This document shows positions 1-6,986 of a stretch of 24,313 bases of DNA, in pieces (within the stretch, counting starts at the first letter, position 1; every line of letters starts with the position of its first letter). The position numbers and the translations under genes were made by a program. Source of the DNA: RGIG4708 sp045633845 (lineage in GTDB: Bacteria > Bacillota > Clostridia > UMGS1810); NCBI GenBank assembly GCA_045633845.1, contig JAZQZC010000048.1, positions 1 through 24,313 of the forward strand, in the 5' to 3' direction. The notes beneath the pieces were generated by a model that did no database searches, had not been told where the DNA came from, and saw only the letters and a program-made list of their open reading frames with translations.

Positions 1-113
1 CCGAGCGCTGCCTGTGGCAGATGAAGCGAGGCATAAGGAGAGGCAGCGGTCGAAAAAATTGAGTGCGCCACGCGTACACGATAATTTTTTCGGGTTACCG
101 CAACAGGGCGTTA

Positions 114-138
114 GGTTCAAATCCGGCCCCCGCAACCA
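114..138 (+). other. 3' fragment of initiator tRNA-fMet, probable att site scar
   Basis: These 25 bases match from memory the 3' end of bacterial initiator tRNA: T-loop TTCAAAT, 3' T-stem CCGGC, acceptor strand CCCCGCA, discriminator A and encoded CCA. The 5' T-stem expected for pairing is GCCGG, but the sequence has TTAGG, so the stem is broken. No D-arm or CAU anticodon arm precedes it. A tRNA-type terminator follows at once. This is what the displaced end of a tRNA gene looks like after an element integrates at its 3' end. The upstream 113 bases hold two strong hairpins (arms at about 2-12/42-53 and 52-61/81-90) but no recognisable gene. That this is attR is inference. Confidence 0.6.
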
Positions 139-143
139 AAATA

Positions 144-178
144 ATAAGCACTTGCCATAAGGCAGGTGCTTATTTTTT
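144..178 (+). terminator. Intrinsic terminator after the tRNA-fMet fragment
   Basis: A 13-bp stem (ATAAGCACTTGCC paired with GGCAGGTGCTTAT, one wobble) with a 4-base loop is followed by six T. It starts 5 bases after the CCA end, as expected for the original terminator of the tRNA gene. Confidence 0.85.
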
Positions 179-208
179 GGTTATGTGACTGAATGTACCT
201 ACATTAAC

Positions 209-230
209 AAAAGTGGGCATTTCCCGCTTT
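209..230 (-). terminator. Hairpin after the FAD/Rieske oxidoreductase gene
   Basis: An inverted repeat AAAAGTGGG / CCCGCTTTT (one wobble) abuts the stop codon of the minus-strand oxidoreductase. On the minus strand the stem is followed by TTTTG, a weak T-tract, so this is a modest terminator call. Confidence 0.5.
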
Positions 231-1528
231 TATATTTTTTTGTCGTCTGTTGCAGGATTGTTTATCAGCTTGCCGTCTTGCGTAAAACGTGAACCATGGC
301 AGGAGCAATCCCAGGAGTGCTCCTGCTTGTTGTATTTTAGGGCACATCCAAGATGAGGACAACGTGGAGATGTGGGGGTCAAAAAGCTTACAAGTGTTTC
401 TGTCATATTTACTGCAAGCTGCGGATGCATCACACTGCGCCAGGGCAAAAACACCGATGAGTATTTGTTACGTTTGCCCTGCACCATATCTGCCAAAACG
501 GTTGCTGCTACCATTGACGATGTCATCCCCCATTTGTTAAAGCCGGTTGCAACATAAAGGTTGGGGGTATTTTTGGAATATTGACCAATGTACGGAATTC
601 CGTCGAGGGTCATACAATCCTGTGTTGCAAAGCGGCATACCTCACGGGCATTTGGGTAGTAACGCTGTGCAAAATGTGTCAGTTCGTTCCAGTTGCCGCC
701 TTTTTTGCCTGTGCGGTGGCTGCCGCCTCCCACAAGCAGCAGCTCTCCGTAACGTCTGAAGGACATACCCTTTTGCGCCTCATCTACATACATATTTCTG
801 ATATCAGATTTGACATTCAACGCAACAACATACGAGCGATGCTGATACATTTTGACAAAATATCCGCCGTGCTTGTTGACAAACGGAAAGTGTGTTGCAA
901 CAATAATCTTTTTAGCTTTAATATATCCATTATTTGTTTTGGCACCGTTGGTCATAAGCTCTGTGACCTTTGTATTTTGGTAAACAGTCACTTGTTTTGC
1001 AACCGCGTATGCAAATTTGAGCGGATTAAACTGCGCCTGATTTTTTATACCCACTGCTCCTGCCACCTCAAATGGAAGCTCCGTACCTTGTGTAAACACC
1101 GCATTGCAACCCAATTTGCTTAGCGCCTCTGCCTCTTTTTCGATTTTTTGTCTGCTATCCAGCGAATAAACATAAGAGTCACTCTCGCTGTAATCGCAGT
1201 CAATTTTTTGGCACATGTCCTTATATTGATTTACTGCCGCACTGTTTACCTCAAAATATAGCTGCGCTTTTTCAAGCCCGTATTTATTTATCAGCTTATC
1301 GTATATAAGCCCATGCTGACAAGTGATTTTTGCAGTAGTATTGTTGGTAATGCCGCTGCATATTTTGTCTGCCTCAACAACCACGCAATCTACTCCTGCA
1401 TTTTTGAGCATATATCCGCACAGTACACCTGTTATCCCTCCGCCTACAACAAGTACATCTGTTTTTATATCATTTTTTAATGTATCAAAATCAGGTCTTT
1501 TTGCATCTATATTCCATATCGATTCCAT
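230..1528 (-). CDS. FAD-dependent oxidoreductase with C-terminal Rieske [2Fe-2S] domain
   Basis: A 432-residue cytoplasmic protein of the DAO family fused to a Rieske domain, like Bacillus YhfW. The N-terminus has the FAD-binding Rossmann motif GGGITG at residues 29-34, followed by a glutamate-ending strand (VVVEAD). The C-terminus carries the Rieske ligands: C390 and H392 in CPHLGC, and C408 and H411 in CSCHGS, spaced C-x-H-x15-C-x2-H. No membrane segment is seen. The family probably oxidises an amine or similar substrate on the flavin and passes electrons through the iron-sulfur centre; the substrate is unknown. The start was set at the ATG at 1526-1528 because AGGGTG lies about 6 bases upstream, while the in-frame start 12 codons earlier lacks a ribosome site. 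It is transcribed alone. Confidence 0.88.
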   Translation of the reverse strand: MESIWNIDAKRPDFDTLKNDIKTDVLVVGGGITGVLCGYMLKNAGVDCVVVEADKICSGITNNTTAKITCQHGLIYDKLINKYGLEKAQLYFEVNSAAVNQYKDMCQKIDCDYSESDSYVYSLDSRQKIEKEAEALSKLGCNAVFTQGTELPFEVAGAVGIKNQAQFNPLKFAYAVAKQVTVYQNTKVTELMTNGAKTNNGYIKAKKIIVATHFPFVNKHGGYFVKMYQHRSYVVALNVKSDIRNMYVDEAQKGMSFRRYGELLLVGGGSHRTGKKGGNWNELTHFAQRYYPNAREVCRFATQDCMTLDGIPYIGQYSKNTPNLYVATGFNKWGMTSSMVAATVLADMVQGKRNKYSSVFLPWRSVMHPQLAVNMTETLVSFLTPTSPRCPHLGCALKYNKQEHSWDCSCHGSRFTQDGKLINNPATDDKKI

Positions 1529-1619
1529 ATAATCACCCTGTGTTAGTATTTGTACAAGTTGCACGGTTAATACAAATTTTATCCCAAAGTGATTTGTTGC
1601 GTAGTAAAACGGATTTAGC

Positions 1620-1660
1620 AGAAAAGACGGTATATTCTATAAGAATATACCGTCTTTTCT
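1620..1660 (-). terminator. Perfect 19-bp hairpin downstream of the AlbA_2 gene
   Basis: The arms 1620-1638 and 1642-1660 are exactly complementary around a 3-base loop. It lies between the end of the minus-strand AlbA_2/ATPase gene and the start of the next gene, so it probably terminates the former. The T-rich arm ends (CTTTTCT) substitute for a clean T-run. Confidence 0.7.
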
Positions 1661-1736
1661 GTCTTTCGGCTACATAATAGATGCATCTGCATTTTTCTCA
1701 TACTGCTCTATTTTTAGCATATAATCTCCAACCTTT

Positions 1737-3197
1737 TTATTTTTCAAAAATATCTTTAAGTCTCTTAAGCTCTTTTCCGTTGATAATCTCTTGGGTTACA
1801 TAGATGTCACTGGTTTTATATCGCTGATTCTGACTTCGAGGTTTTTCAGGTATAGTCATTTCAAGAAGCCCACCTTCGATCATTGGCTTAATGTAGTTTT
1901 TCACAAAGTTCTTTTTATCCTTTAACTTCATTGCCGATTGCATTTCCTCGCGACTCTTTGGCTCAATACATATTTCCATTAAATGTTTGAACCGAATATC
2001 GACTTGGGGGGTGACTTGGGGGGTGACTTGGGGGGTGTTCTTAATTTCCTCTTTTGTCCCCAATCCATACTTTTTCAGAAGTTTGAGATATTTTTCGCCG
2101 GGTTTACACAACACCATAATTCCTCTTTCTGATATCTCATATTCAGGAAGTGGTGTGTTGCTGTTTTCACATTCTTCTTTTATCTTATCGAATCCTCTTC
2201 CCCAGCTCTCAATCATACCTGCTTTGAAGAGGACATCGGCAACCTTTGGATTATACGGAATAGAAGAATGTTTCTCGTATATATTCTCTACTGAAAGCAT
2301 TTCAGGGAACTTACCATCATTCCAAATATAAATCTTATCGTCATAAACGCTTATTTGGATTGGTACACCCTTACTATAATCTTTATGATTTACTGCATTC
2401 AGAAGAATTTCTCTACATGCTTCTTTCGGCAACATGTATGTTTCTGTTCTTTGGATACCTTCATAATCAATTAGGGCCTTAAGATATTTTGTATAAAGAA
2501 GTTCAACAGCCGAGTCAATCTGTTTGATAAGCGGTCCATGAACTTCATCCTGATAAATCAGTTCTGAATCTGAAGATCCAAAGTATCCTATTTTTATATA
2601 CGCTCCCTGTATCCACTGTTCAGGATTTTCAGCAAAGAGCAGCACCGCTGCCTTCTTCAAATATTTACCATCGGTTAAACCAAGATTTTGAAATAGGATT
2701 TCATCAGATACCGAAAGAGCCTTTTTATCAAGTCTATGGCTGTCTAATGATTTCTTTTTAAATAACTGAATTGCTGTATGATCAAGATTCTCTAACTGTT
2801 CTCCGGGAACTGGAACCCCATCCCATGTAACACCTTGCTTCTTTAACATAAATTCATCCAAAGCAAGTCCTGTCAGTTCTTGGTTGGTAGTCCCTGAACG
2901 ATAATAATACTTTCCTTTATAACTTACAGGGAATGTATATGGGCTAACTGTAATTTCAATATATTCACCATCGTCAGTCTCTTCAAGGTTTATATCAGCA
3001 ACGATTCCCATACCGTTCTTTATCTTATTCGGTATATCTTCAAGCAACTTTTTTGAATTCTTTACACCGGTTACTTTCCCATCATCATCTTTACCAATAT
3101 AGATAGTTCCTCCCTGTGCATTTGCAAAGCCACAAATCCAATTAAGGAATTCGTCTTTCCATTCAGATTTCCATTCGATATTCTGCTTTTCAGGCAT
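1737..3197 (-). CDS. AlbA_2 (Schlafen-type) / GHKL-ATPase putative transcriptional regulator
   Basis: A 486-residue protein of the family often named 'ATP-binding protein' or 'RecG-related helicase'. Residues about 5-115 form an AlbA_2 (Schlafen AlbA) domain: EWKSEWKDEF, then FANAQGGTIYIG and a YYYRSGTTN strand. Residues about 260-370 resemble the HATPase_c_4 fold: REILLNAVNHKDY as the N box, DDKIYIWNDG and ESWGRGFDKI. The C-terminal 90 residues look like a winged-helix DNA-binding region, reached through a linker holding TPQV three times in tandem. The ATG at 3195-3197 is chosen because GGAGGTG sits 6-7 bases upstream; the in-frame GTG further out overlaps that site. The gene has its own promoter and terminator. 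Such genes are common in accessory DNA, but targets are rarely known, and here none can be inferred. Confidence 0.82.
   Translation of the reverse strand: MPEKQNIEWKSEWKDEFLNWICGFANAQGGTIYIGKDDDGKVTGVKNSKKLLEDIPNKIKNGMGIVADINLEETDDGEYIEITVSPYTFPVSYKGKYYYRSGTTNQELTGLALDEFMLKKQGVTWDGVPVPGEQLENLDHTAIQLFKKKSLDSHRLDKKALSVSDEILFQNLGLTDGKYLKKAAVLLFAENPEQWIQGAYIKIGYFGSSDSELIYQDEVHGPLIKQIDSAVELLYTKYLKALIDYEGIQRTETYMLPKEACREILLNAVNHKDYSKGVPIQISVYDDKIYIWNDGKFPEMLSVENIYEKHSSIPYNPKVADVLFKAGMIESWGRGFDKIKEECENSNTPLPEYEISERGIMVLCKPGEKYLKLLKKYGLGTKEEIKNTPQVTPQVTPQVDIRFKHLMEICIEPKSREEMQSAMKLKDKKNFVKNYIKPMIEGGLLEMTIPEKPRSQNQRYKTSDIYVTQEIINGKELKRLKDIFEK
2001..2036 (-). repeat. 12-bp tandem repeat x3 encoding TPQV-TPQV-TPQV
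   Basis: Three exact copies of a 12-base unit (GACTTGGGGGGT on the plus strand) lie inside the AlbA_2 gene, each with a run of six G. Loss or gain of a whole unit keeps the frame, while slippage in a G6 run would shift it. TPQV linkers recur in this protein family. Confidence 0.9.
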
Positions 3198-3230
3198 CGT
3201 TGTCACCTCCACTTACAAATTTCCTTTTAT

Positions 3231-3259
3231 AGTATAACACGAATTACCAAAAAAATCAA
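3231..3259 (-). promoter_or_regulatory. Sigma-A type promoter of the AlbA_2 gene
   Basis: On the minus strand, TTGATT (3254-3259), a 17-base spacer and TATACT (3231-3236) lie about 35 bases before the start codon. The -35 box lies in DNA belonging to the IS3 remnant or its junction. Confidence 0.6.
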
Positions 3260-3743
3260 TTCAAGGGCTGATAAATTTTATATTTGTGTTATTTTAGATC
3301 TATATGCAAGAAAAATAATTTCACATACTGTTTCAAAAAAGAATTCGACTTGGTTAACTAAGAATACTTTAATCAAAGCATACGAAGAACGGAATCCAGA
3401 TGCATCAAAATTACTTTTTCATAGTGACCAAGGATATAACTACACTTCAAAGACTTTTAGAAACTGCCTAACCGCTTTCGGCATACAACAATCCTTCTCA
3501 AGAAAATCCGTTCCATATGACAATTCCGTATGTGAATCGTTCTTCAAATCCCTTAAACAAGAAGAACTATATCGAACAAACTACACATCTGAAAAGCATT
3601 TGCGAAAGGCACTGTCCGAATATGTAGTGTTCTACAACGACAAAAGGCCACACACACATTTGCGTTATCGTACACCAAACAAAGCAGAAGCTGATTATTA
3701 TCAGTATTTAAGCCAAAAAGAAAAAGTTTCAATCGAACAGTGA
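3243..3743 (+). pseudogene. 5'-truncated IS3-family transposase (OrfB, DDE integrase core)
   Basis: One open frame without a start codon translates to the C-terminal integrase half of an IS3/IS150-type OrfB. Recognisable blocks are FYICVILDLYARKIISH, LLFHSDQGYNYTS (second catalytic D), CESFFKSLKQEEL (catalytic E), VVFYNDKRPH and TPNKAE, ending at TGA 3741-3743. The frame begins around ITKKINSR, where the family has T-D-I-T; the first catalytic Asp reads as Arg or lies beyond the break. OrfA and the left end are absent, so the copy is dead. It sits between the AlbA_2 gene and the tRNA operon. A hairpin follows the stop. Homology to IS3 is from motif recognition; the subgroup is uncertain. Confidence 0.85.
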
Positions 3744-3767
3744 CTAGTTCGTTAGAAACTTTTTTTA
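3721..3767 (+). terminator. Hairpin at the end of the IS3 remnant
   Basis: AAAAAGTTTC pairs with GAAACTTTTT and CGAAC with GTTCG inside it. The right arm runs into seven T. The hairpin spans the transposase stop codon and probably contains the transcriptional end of the insertion sequence. Confidence 0.65.
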
Positions 3768-3857
3768 CAAAACATTTCAAATTTTAACTCAAATTGATTT
3801 TAGTGTAGCATTAAGAATTTTTGATTAAATGCCGACAAAGCCTTTATTTTTGTTGCC

Positions 3858-3915
3858 AAAAATAAAAACAGACATCTTTATTCGAACATTCATAGTTCAA
3901 ATTAAGGTGTCTGTT
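3858..3915 (-). terminator. Terminator of the tRNA operon
   Basis: On the minus strand, AACAGACA ... TGTCTGTT forms the base of a long imperfect hairpin (3867-3915) with a second paired block near its tip. It is followed by TTTTATTTTT (3858-3866), 4 bases after the CCA end of tRNA-Cys. Confidence 0.8.
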
Positions 3916-3919
3916 CATT

Positions 3920-3993
3920 TGGAGGCGCCACCCAGACTTGAACTGGGGATAAGGGTGTTGCAGACCCGTGCCTTACCACTTGGCTATGGCGCC
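3920..3993 (-). tRNA. tRNA-Cys (GCA)
   Basis: A 74-base cloverleaf with encoded CCA. Acceptor GGCGCCA pairs with TGGCGCC; the anticodon loop CTGCAAC gives GCA; the T-loop is TTCAAGT. Last gene of the five-tRNA operon, with short spacing to tRNA-Gly. Confidence 0.97.
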
Positions 3994-4047
3994 GAAATAT
4001 TAAAATTTAAAATCAAAGAGACGCATATTCTGCATCTCTTTGACTTT

Positions 4048-4122
4048 TGGAGCGGAAGACGAGATTCGAACTCGCGACGTTCACCTTGGCAAGGTGACGC
4101 TCTACCACTGAGCCACTCCCGC
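4048..4122 (-). tRNA. tRNA-Gly (GCC)
   Basis: A 75-base cloverleaf with encoded CCA. It starts GCGGGAG; the anticodon stem CACCT/AGGTG encloses TGCCA, giving anticodon GCC; the T-loop is TTCGAAT. Fourth in the operon. Confidence 0.97.
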
Positions 4123-4138
4123 ATGGTAAGATAATTTT

Positions 4139-4214
4139 TGGTGCCTCCGGGTGGAATCGAACCGCCGACACAGGGATTTTCAGTCCCTTGCTCTACCGAC
4201 TGAGCTACAGAGGC
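4139..4214 (-). tRNA. tRNA-Phe (GAA)
   Basis: A 76-base cloverleaf with encoded CCA. Acceptor GCCTCTG pairs with CGGAGGC (one wobble); the anticodon loop CTGAAAA gives GAA; the T-loop is TTCGATT. Third in the operon. Confidence 0.97.
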
Positions 4215-4259
4215 ATACCTTCAATCATCTTCTTATGTGAACTTTTCTAAAAAGAAAAG

Positions 4260-4336
4260 TGGCGACCGAGAAGGGGCTCGAACCCTCGACCTCCAGCGTG
4301 ACAGGCTGGCATTCTAACCAACTGAACTACTCGGCC
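4260..4336 (-). tRNA. tRNA-Asp (GTC)
   Basis: A 77-base cloverleaf with encoded CCA. It starts GGCCGAG; stem CCAGC/GCTGG encloses loop CTGTCAC, giving anticodon GTC; discriminator G is the usual Asp identity base. Second in the operon. Confidence 0.97.
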
Positions 4337-4341
4337 AAATG

Positions 4342-4417
4342 TGGTGGGAACAATAGGGCTCGAACCTATGACCCTCTGCTTGTAAGGCAGATGCTCTCCC
4401 AGCTGAGCTATGCTCCC
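4342..4417 (-). tRNA. tRNA-Val (TAC)
   Basis: A 76-base cloverleaf with encoded CCA. Acceptor GGGAGCA pairs with TGTTCCC (one wobble); the anticodon loop TTACAAG gives TAC; the T-loop is TTCGAGC. First gene of the operon, 29 bases after the -10 box. Confidence 0.97.
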
Positions 4418-4446
4418 ACATTGTCGCATCAATCAGCGACTTATAT

Positions 4447-4475
4447 AGTATATAACATTTTTTTGGCGTTGTCAA
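4447..4475 (-). promoter_or_regulatory. Promoter of the tRNA operon
   Basis: On the minus strand, consensus -35 TTGACA (4470-4475), a 17-base spacer and -10 TATACT (4447-4452) lie just upstream of tRNA-Val. It is the strongest promoter match in the window, fitting a stable-RNA operon. Confidence 0.9.
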
Positions 4476-4513
4476 CACTTTTTTGAAAAATTTTCAAATA
4501 TTTTTCACGTTCT

Positions 4514-4540
4514 ATAATATGCACACAAATTGCATATTAT
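4514..4540 (-). terminator. Hairpin at the end of hslO
   Basis: A perfect 10-bp stem ATAATATGCA / TGCATATTAT with a 7-base loop overlaps the hslO stop codon. No T-run follows on the minus strand, so it may be a stability hairpin rather than a terminator. Confidence 0.4.
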
Positions 4541-5427
4541 TCGCCTGTTATTTCTTTTAACAACTTTTCAAGGTCATCCTTTGAAAAATCATATACACCG
4601 TCGCAAAAGTGGCATGTAAGCTGCGCCTTGCCGTCTGTTTCGATAATTTCTCTAAGGTCTTTTTCACCTATTGTTATGAGTGTTTTTTCCACTCTTTCAC
4701 GGCTGCAGTTGCAGTAATACTCCGTGTCAAGCCTGTCGGTAATATGAAATTCAATCCCCTCAAGCACCAATGCAAGAATATCCTCAATTTGTTTACCCTC
4801 GTCAAGAAGTGTTGTTACCGATTTTACCTTTGCAATATTCTGTTCAAGCTTTGTAATTTCTTCGTCAGAAGCACCGGGCATAACCTGAATAATAAAGCCG
4901 CCTGCCTCCTTTACCGACAAGTCGGTATCCACAAGCACGCCAAGACCTACTGCCGACGGAACCTGATCGGAAATTGCAAAATAGCTTGTAAGGTCATCAC
5001 CAATCTCACCCGATACAAGCGGAATTTTGCCGATGTACGGCTCTTTGAGCCCCAAATCGGTAATAACTGTAAGATATCCGTTTTTACCAACTGCAGCGCC
5101 CACATCAAGCTTGCCCTCACTGTTTAGCGGAAGCTCAACATTAGGGTTGCCAACGCACACCTTTACGCGGCTTTTGCTGTCGGTTACGGCAATCATTCTG
5201 CCAATAGGGCCGTCGCCGTTAGTCTGCAGAGTAATTATATCCCCCCCGCCCTTAAGCGTTGCGCCCATCATTGCGGCAGCAGTAACAAGTCTGCCCATAG
5301 CAGCAGTTACAACTGCACTTGTTTTGTGATATATCTGTGCCTGATTTACAGTTGCTTTTGTGTATGCTGCAAATGCGCGTATGCTGCCTGTATCAGACAC
5401 TGCTCTTATAATATAATCTTTTGACAT
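4537..5427 (-). CDS. hslO: Hsp33 redox-regulated chaperone
   Basis: A 296-residue cytoplasmic holdase chaperone, the usual family length. The N-terminal substrate-binding domain has typical Hsp33 blocks (TKATVNQAQ, GGGDIITLQTNGDGP, PGASDEEI). The C-terminal redox switch shows all four zinc ligands: C239 and C241 in CNC, C272 and C275 in CHFC. In the family, oxidants form disulfides here, release zinc and activate the chaperone. AAAGGA lies 10 bases before the ATG. The start is only 17 bases after the second chromate transporter gene, with no obvious separate promoter in the gap, so cotranscription is likely. No anomaly is seen. Confidence 0.97.
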   Translation of the reverse strand: MSKDYIIRAVSDTGSIRAFAAYTKATVNQAQIYHKTSAVVTAAMGRLVTAAAMMGATLKGGGDIITLQTNGDGPIGRMIAVTDSKSRVKVCVGNPNVELPLNSEGKLDVGAAVGKNGYLTVITDLGLKEPYIGKIPLVSGEIGDDLTSYFAISDQVPSAVGLGVLVDTDLSVKEAGGFIIQVMPGASDEEITKLEQNIAKVKSVTTLLDEGKQIEDILALVLEGIEFHITDRLDTEYYCNCSRERVEKTLITIGEKDLREIIETDGKAQLTCHFCDGVYDFSKDDLEKLLKEITGE

Positions 5428-5444
5428 TATATTTATTCCTTTCG

Positions 5445-6008
5445 TTAGTTAATCAAATATCCCGCGATTATACCCAACACAGCCGAAATACAAATAACTG
5501 CAATGGGATGCACCTTTTTGTTAAGCAAAAAGCTCATAGCTGCAAAAATTGCAAGTGAAACATAAAACTTAATATCTGACAACACATATGCACCAAAGCC
5601 ATCGTGGAAAAACACCGTTTGTGCCATAGTTACAACTGCCGAAGCAATAAGTGCAACCGCCGCAGGCTTGAGCCCCGACATACAAGCAGAAACCACCTTG
5701 CTGTTTTTAAATTTGTCGTATATTTTTGCAACAATAAGAATGATTATAAATGATGGCAGCACAACGCCCAGTGTTGCACAAAAAGCGCCAAAAACACCGC
5801 CCTGTGTGGAGCCTACATATGTTGCCATATTAACTGCAAAAGGTCCCGGAGTGCTTTCGCTCACTGCAACAAAGTTGATAAAATCCTCAAGAGAAACCCA
5901 ATTGTTGGCAAGCACCTCGTCCTGAATAAGAGGAAGCATTGCATAGCCGCCGCCAAATGTAAAAAGCCCTATCTTAAAAAAGGTCAAAAACAAAATAGCA
6001 TATATCAT
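5445..6008 (-). CDS. chrA: Chromate transporter, second half-size subunit (CHR family)
   Basis: A 187-residue integral membrane protein of the short-chain CHR family, in which two half-size proteins encoded in tandem are thought to act as a pair. It carries the signature FTFGGGYAMLPL near the N-terminus and SESTPGPFAVN in the middle, with about five or six hydrophobic segments. The ATG at 6006-6008 overlaps the TGA of the upstream partner as ATGA, and GGGGAGGG sits 7 bases before it. This indicates translational coupling and excludes the longer in-frame start. The family is named for chromate export in some bacteria. In Clostridia the substrate is not established, so chromate or sulfate-like anion transport is an inference from homology. 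Confidence 0.9.
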   Translation of the reverse strand: MIYAILFLTFFKIGLFTFGGGYAMLPLIQDEVLANNWVSLEDFINFVAVSESTPGPFAVNMATYVGSTQGGVFGAFCATLGVVLPSFIIILIVAKIYDKFKNSKVVSACMSGLKPAAVALIASAVVTMAQTVFFHDGFGAYVLSDIKFYVSLAIFAAMSFLLNKKVHPIAVICISAVLGIIAGYLIN

Positions 6009-6562
6009 TTTGCAGCCCTCCCCGATACAAAAAAGGAATACAAAACTCCAAAAAGAGCGCAAAGTGCAATTATAACAATTACATTAACATTGGTAAATGC
6101 CGCCGCAACAAACGCCGCTGCGAGCACCACGTATGAAAACGCATTTTTTGGAACCTGCTTGTACATTTTTATGAGGGATTTGATTATAAGTGCAAGCACT
6201 CCCGCTCTAATACCCTCAAAAGCATACTTTACTGCTGTGAGATGTGCAAATTCCTTAAGTACAAAGCTTATAATCAGTATAATTACAAAAGACGGAAGCA
6301 CAACACCTAAAGTAGCACAGGCAGAACCCAAAACACCTGCCACGCGGTAGCCTACAAAGGTTGCGCTGTTAATGGCAATAGGGCCCGGTGTGGACTCGGC
6401 AATTGCCACAATTTCGAGTATATCATTGTCGGAAATCCATTTTTTCTTTTCAACAGTTTCGGTCTGGATAAGAGGTATCATTGCATATCCGCCGCCAAAT
6501 GTAAAAGCTCCAATTCGGAAAAACGTGCAAAAAAGCTCCCACGCCAGTTTATATTTATTCAT
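6005..6562 (-). CDS. chrA: Chromate transporter, first half-size subunit (CHR family)
   Basis: A 185-residue membrane protein paralogous to its downstream partner. It repeats the signatures FTFGGGYAMIPL and AESTPGPIAIN and the block GVLGSACATLGVVLPSF. The two subunits are expected to insert in opposite orientations in the membrane and form one transporter. The ATG at 6560-6562 is preferred over an in-frame TTG immediately before it; a weak AGGATTGG lies upstream. This is the first gene of the probable chrA-chrA-hslO operon, driven by the promoter at 6598-6626. The substrate is unproven, as for its partner. Confidence 0.9.
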   Translation of the reverse strand: MNKYKLAWELFCTFFRIGAFTFGGGYAMIPLIQTETVEKKKWISDNDILEIVAIAESTPGPIAINSATFVGYRVAGVLGSACATLGVVLPSFVIILIISFVLKEFAHLTAVKYAFEGIRAGVLALIIKSLIKMYKQVPKNAFSYVVLAAAFVAAAFTNVNVIVIIALCALFGVLYSFFVSGRAAK

Positions 6563-6597
6563 CAAATCAATCCAATCCTATTAATGTGTACTGATGT

Positions 6598-6626
6598 AGT
6601 ATACCACAATTATCCAAATTAATCAA
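6598..6626 (-). promoter_or_regulatory. Promoter of the chrA-chrA-hslO operon
   Basis: On the minus strand, TTGATT (6621-6626), a 17-base spacer and TATACT (6598-6603) lie 36 bases before the first ATG. Confidence 0.7.
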
Positions 6627-6657
6627 TAGAAAAAGGAGTTGAACCATTTTTCCTATT

Positions 6658-6980
6658 TCAAAGACAACAGGTGACAGAGGGGATGTTCGCATGACAACGG
6701 GGACATTCCTCGGGTGACAGGGGGATGTCCCTTTGCAAAAGGTGCGTCCCCTCTGTCACCGGTTAATTTATTGTAACCGTTGGGGACGGAGCTATTTTAA
6801 CCGTTGGGGACGGAGCTATTTTGGCACATAAAGCTAAAGCTTTACATGCAAAAATGCTGACGCTTTGACCTGCCGTCCCCAAGCGGTTTACACAACACCC
6901 GAAATTGAATATTTCAACAAATGGGGACGCACCTTTTACAAAGGAACATCCCCATTTGTCAAAACTTCCCCGTTTGTCAT
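6658..6980. repeat. REP-like array based on GGGGACGG / CCGTCCCC motifs
   Basis: This intergenic stretch holds about ten copies of GGGGA(C/T)G-type cores in both orientations. Clear units are: an imperfect 22-bp inverted repeat beginning GGTGACAG (6713-6760); two exact 24-base direct repeats (6775-6798 and 6799-6822); a 15/16-bp inverted repeat AACCG..GGGGACGG / CCGTCCCC..CGGTT (6799-6813 with 6873-6888); and an inverted repeat AAATGGGGACG.. / ..CATCCCCATTT (6919-6957). It contains no gene. Similar arrays in Firmicutes are linked to RAYT-type Y1 transposases; none is present in this window. Confidence 0.8.
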
Positions 6981-6986
6981 ATGTGA

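Noticed and set aside
3..62. Open frame at the left edge ending in TGA (about 20 codons, basic)
   Set aside because: It overlaps two strong RNA-type hairpins, has no upstream context, and shows no recognisable motif. It could be the tail of an element gene, but that cannot be supported.
114..138. Intact tRNA or tmRNA 3' end
   Set aside because: The T-stem does not pair with the bases upstream, no anticodon arm is present, and tmRNA ends differ from this acceptor. A fragment fits better.
390..432. Apparent N-terminal truncation of the Rieske domain
   Set aside because: These positions are residues 390-432 of the oxidoreductase. The short form (LLTPT..RCPHLGC type) recurs in clostridial relatives as I recall them, and all four ligands are present, so it is not a deletion.
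581..1123. 180-codon frame opposite the FAD/Rieske gene
   Set aside because: It is antisense to a clear gene, Cys/His-rich in the way complementary frames are, and has no ribosome site or family features.
2001..2036. CRISPR-like short repeats
   Set aside because: The units are contiguous, without spacers, and lie in frame inside a gene. No CRISPR array is visible in the window.
3829..4134. 101-codon plus-strand frame across the tRNA operon
   Set aside because: It is the antisense of tRNA-Cys and tRNA-Gly; peptides such as RRDSNSRRSPWQG are well-known artefacts of tRNA complements.
4247..4432. 61-codon minus-strand frame across tRNA-Asp and tRNA-Val
   Set aside because: It reads through two tRNA genes on the sense strand; sequences such as QLGEHLPYKQRVIGSSP are classic spurious translations.
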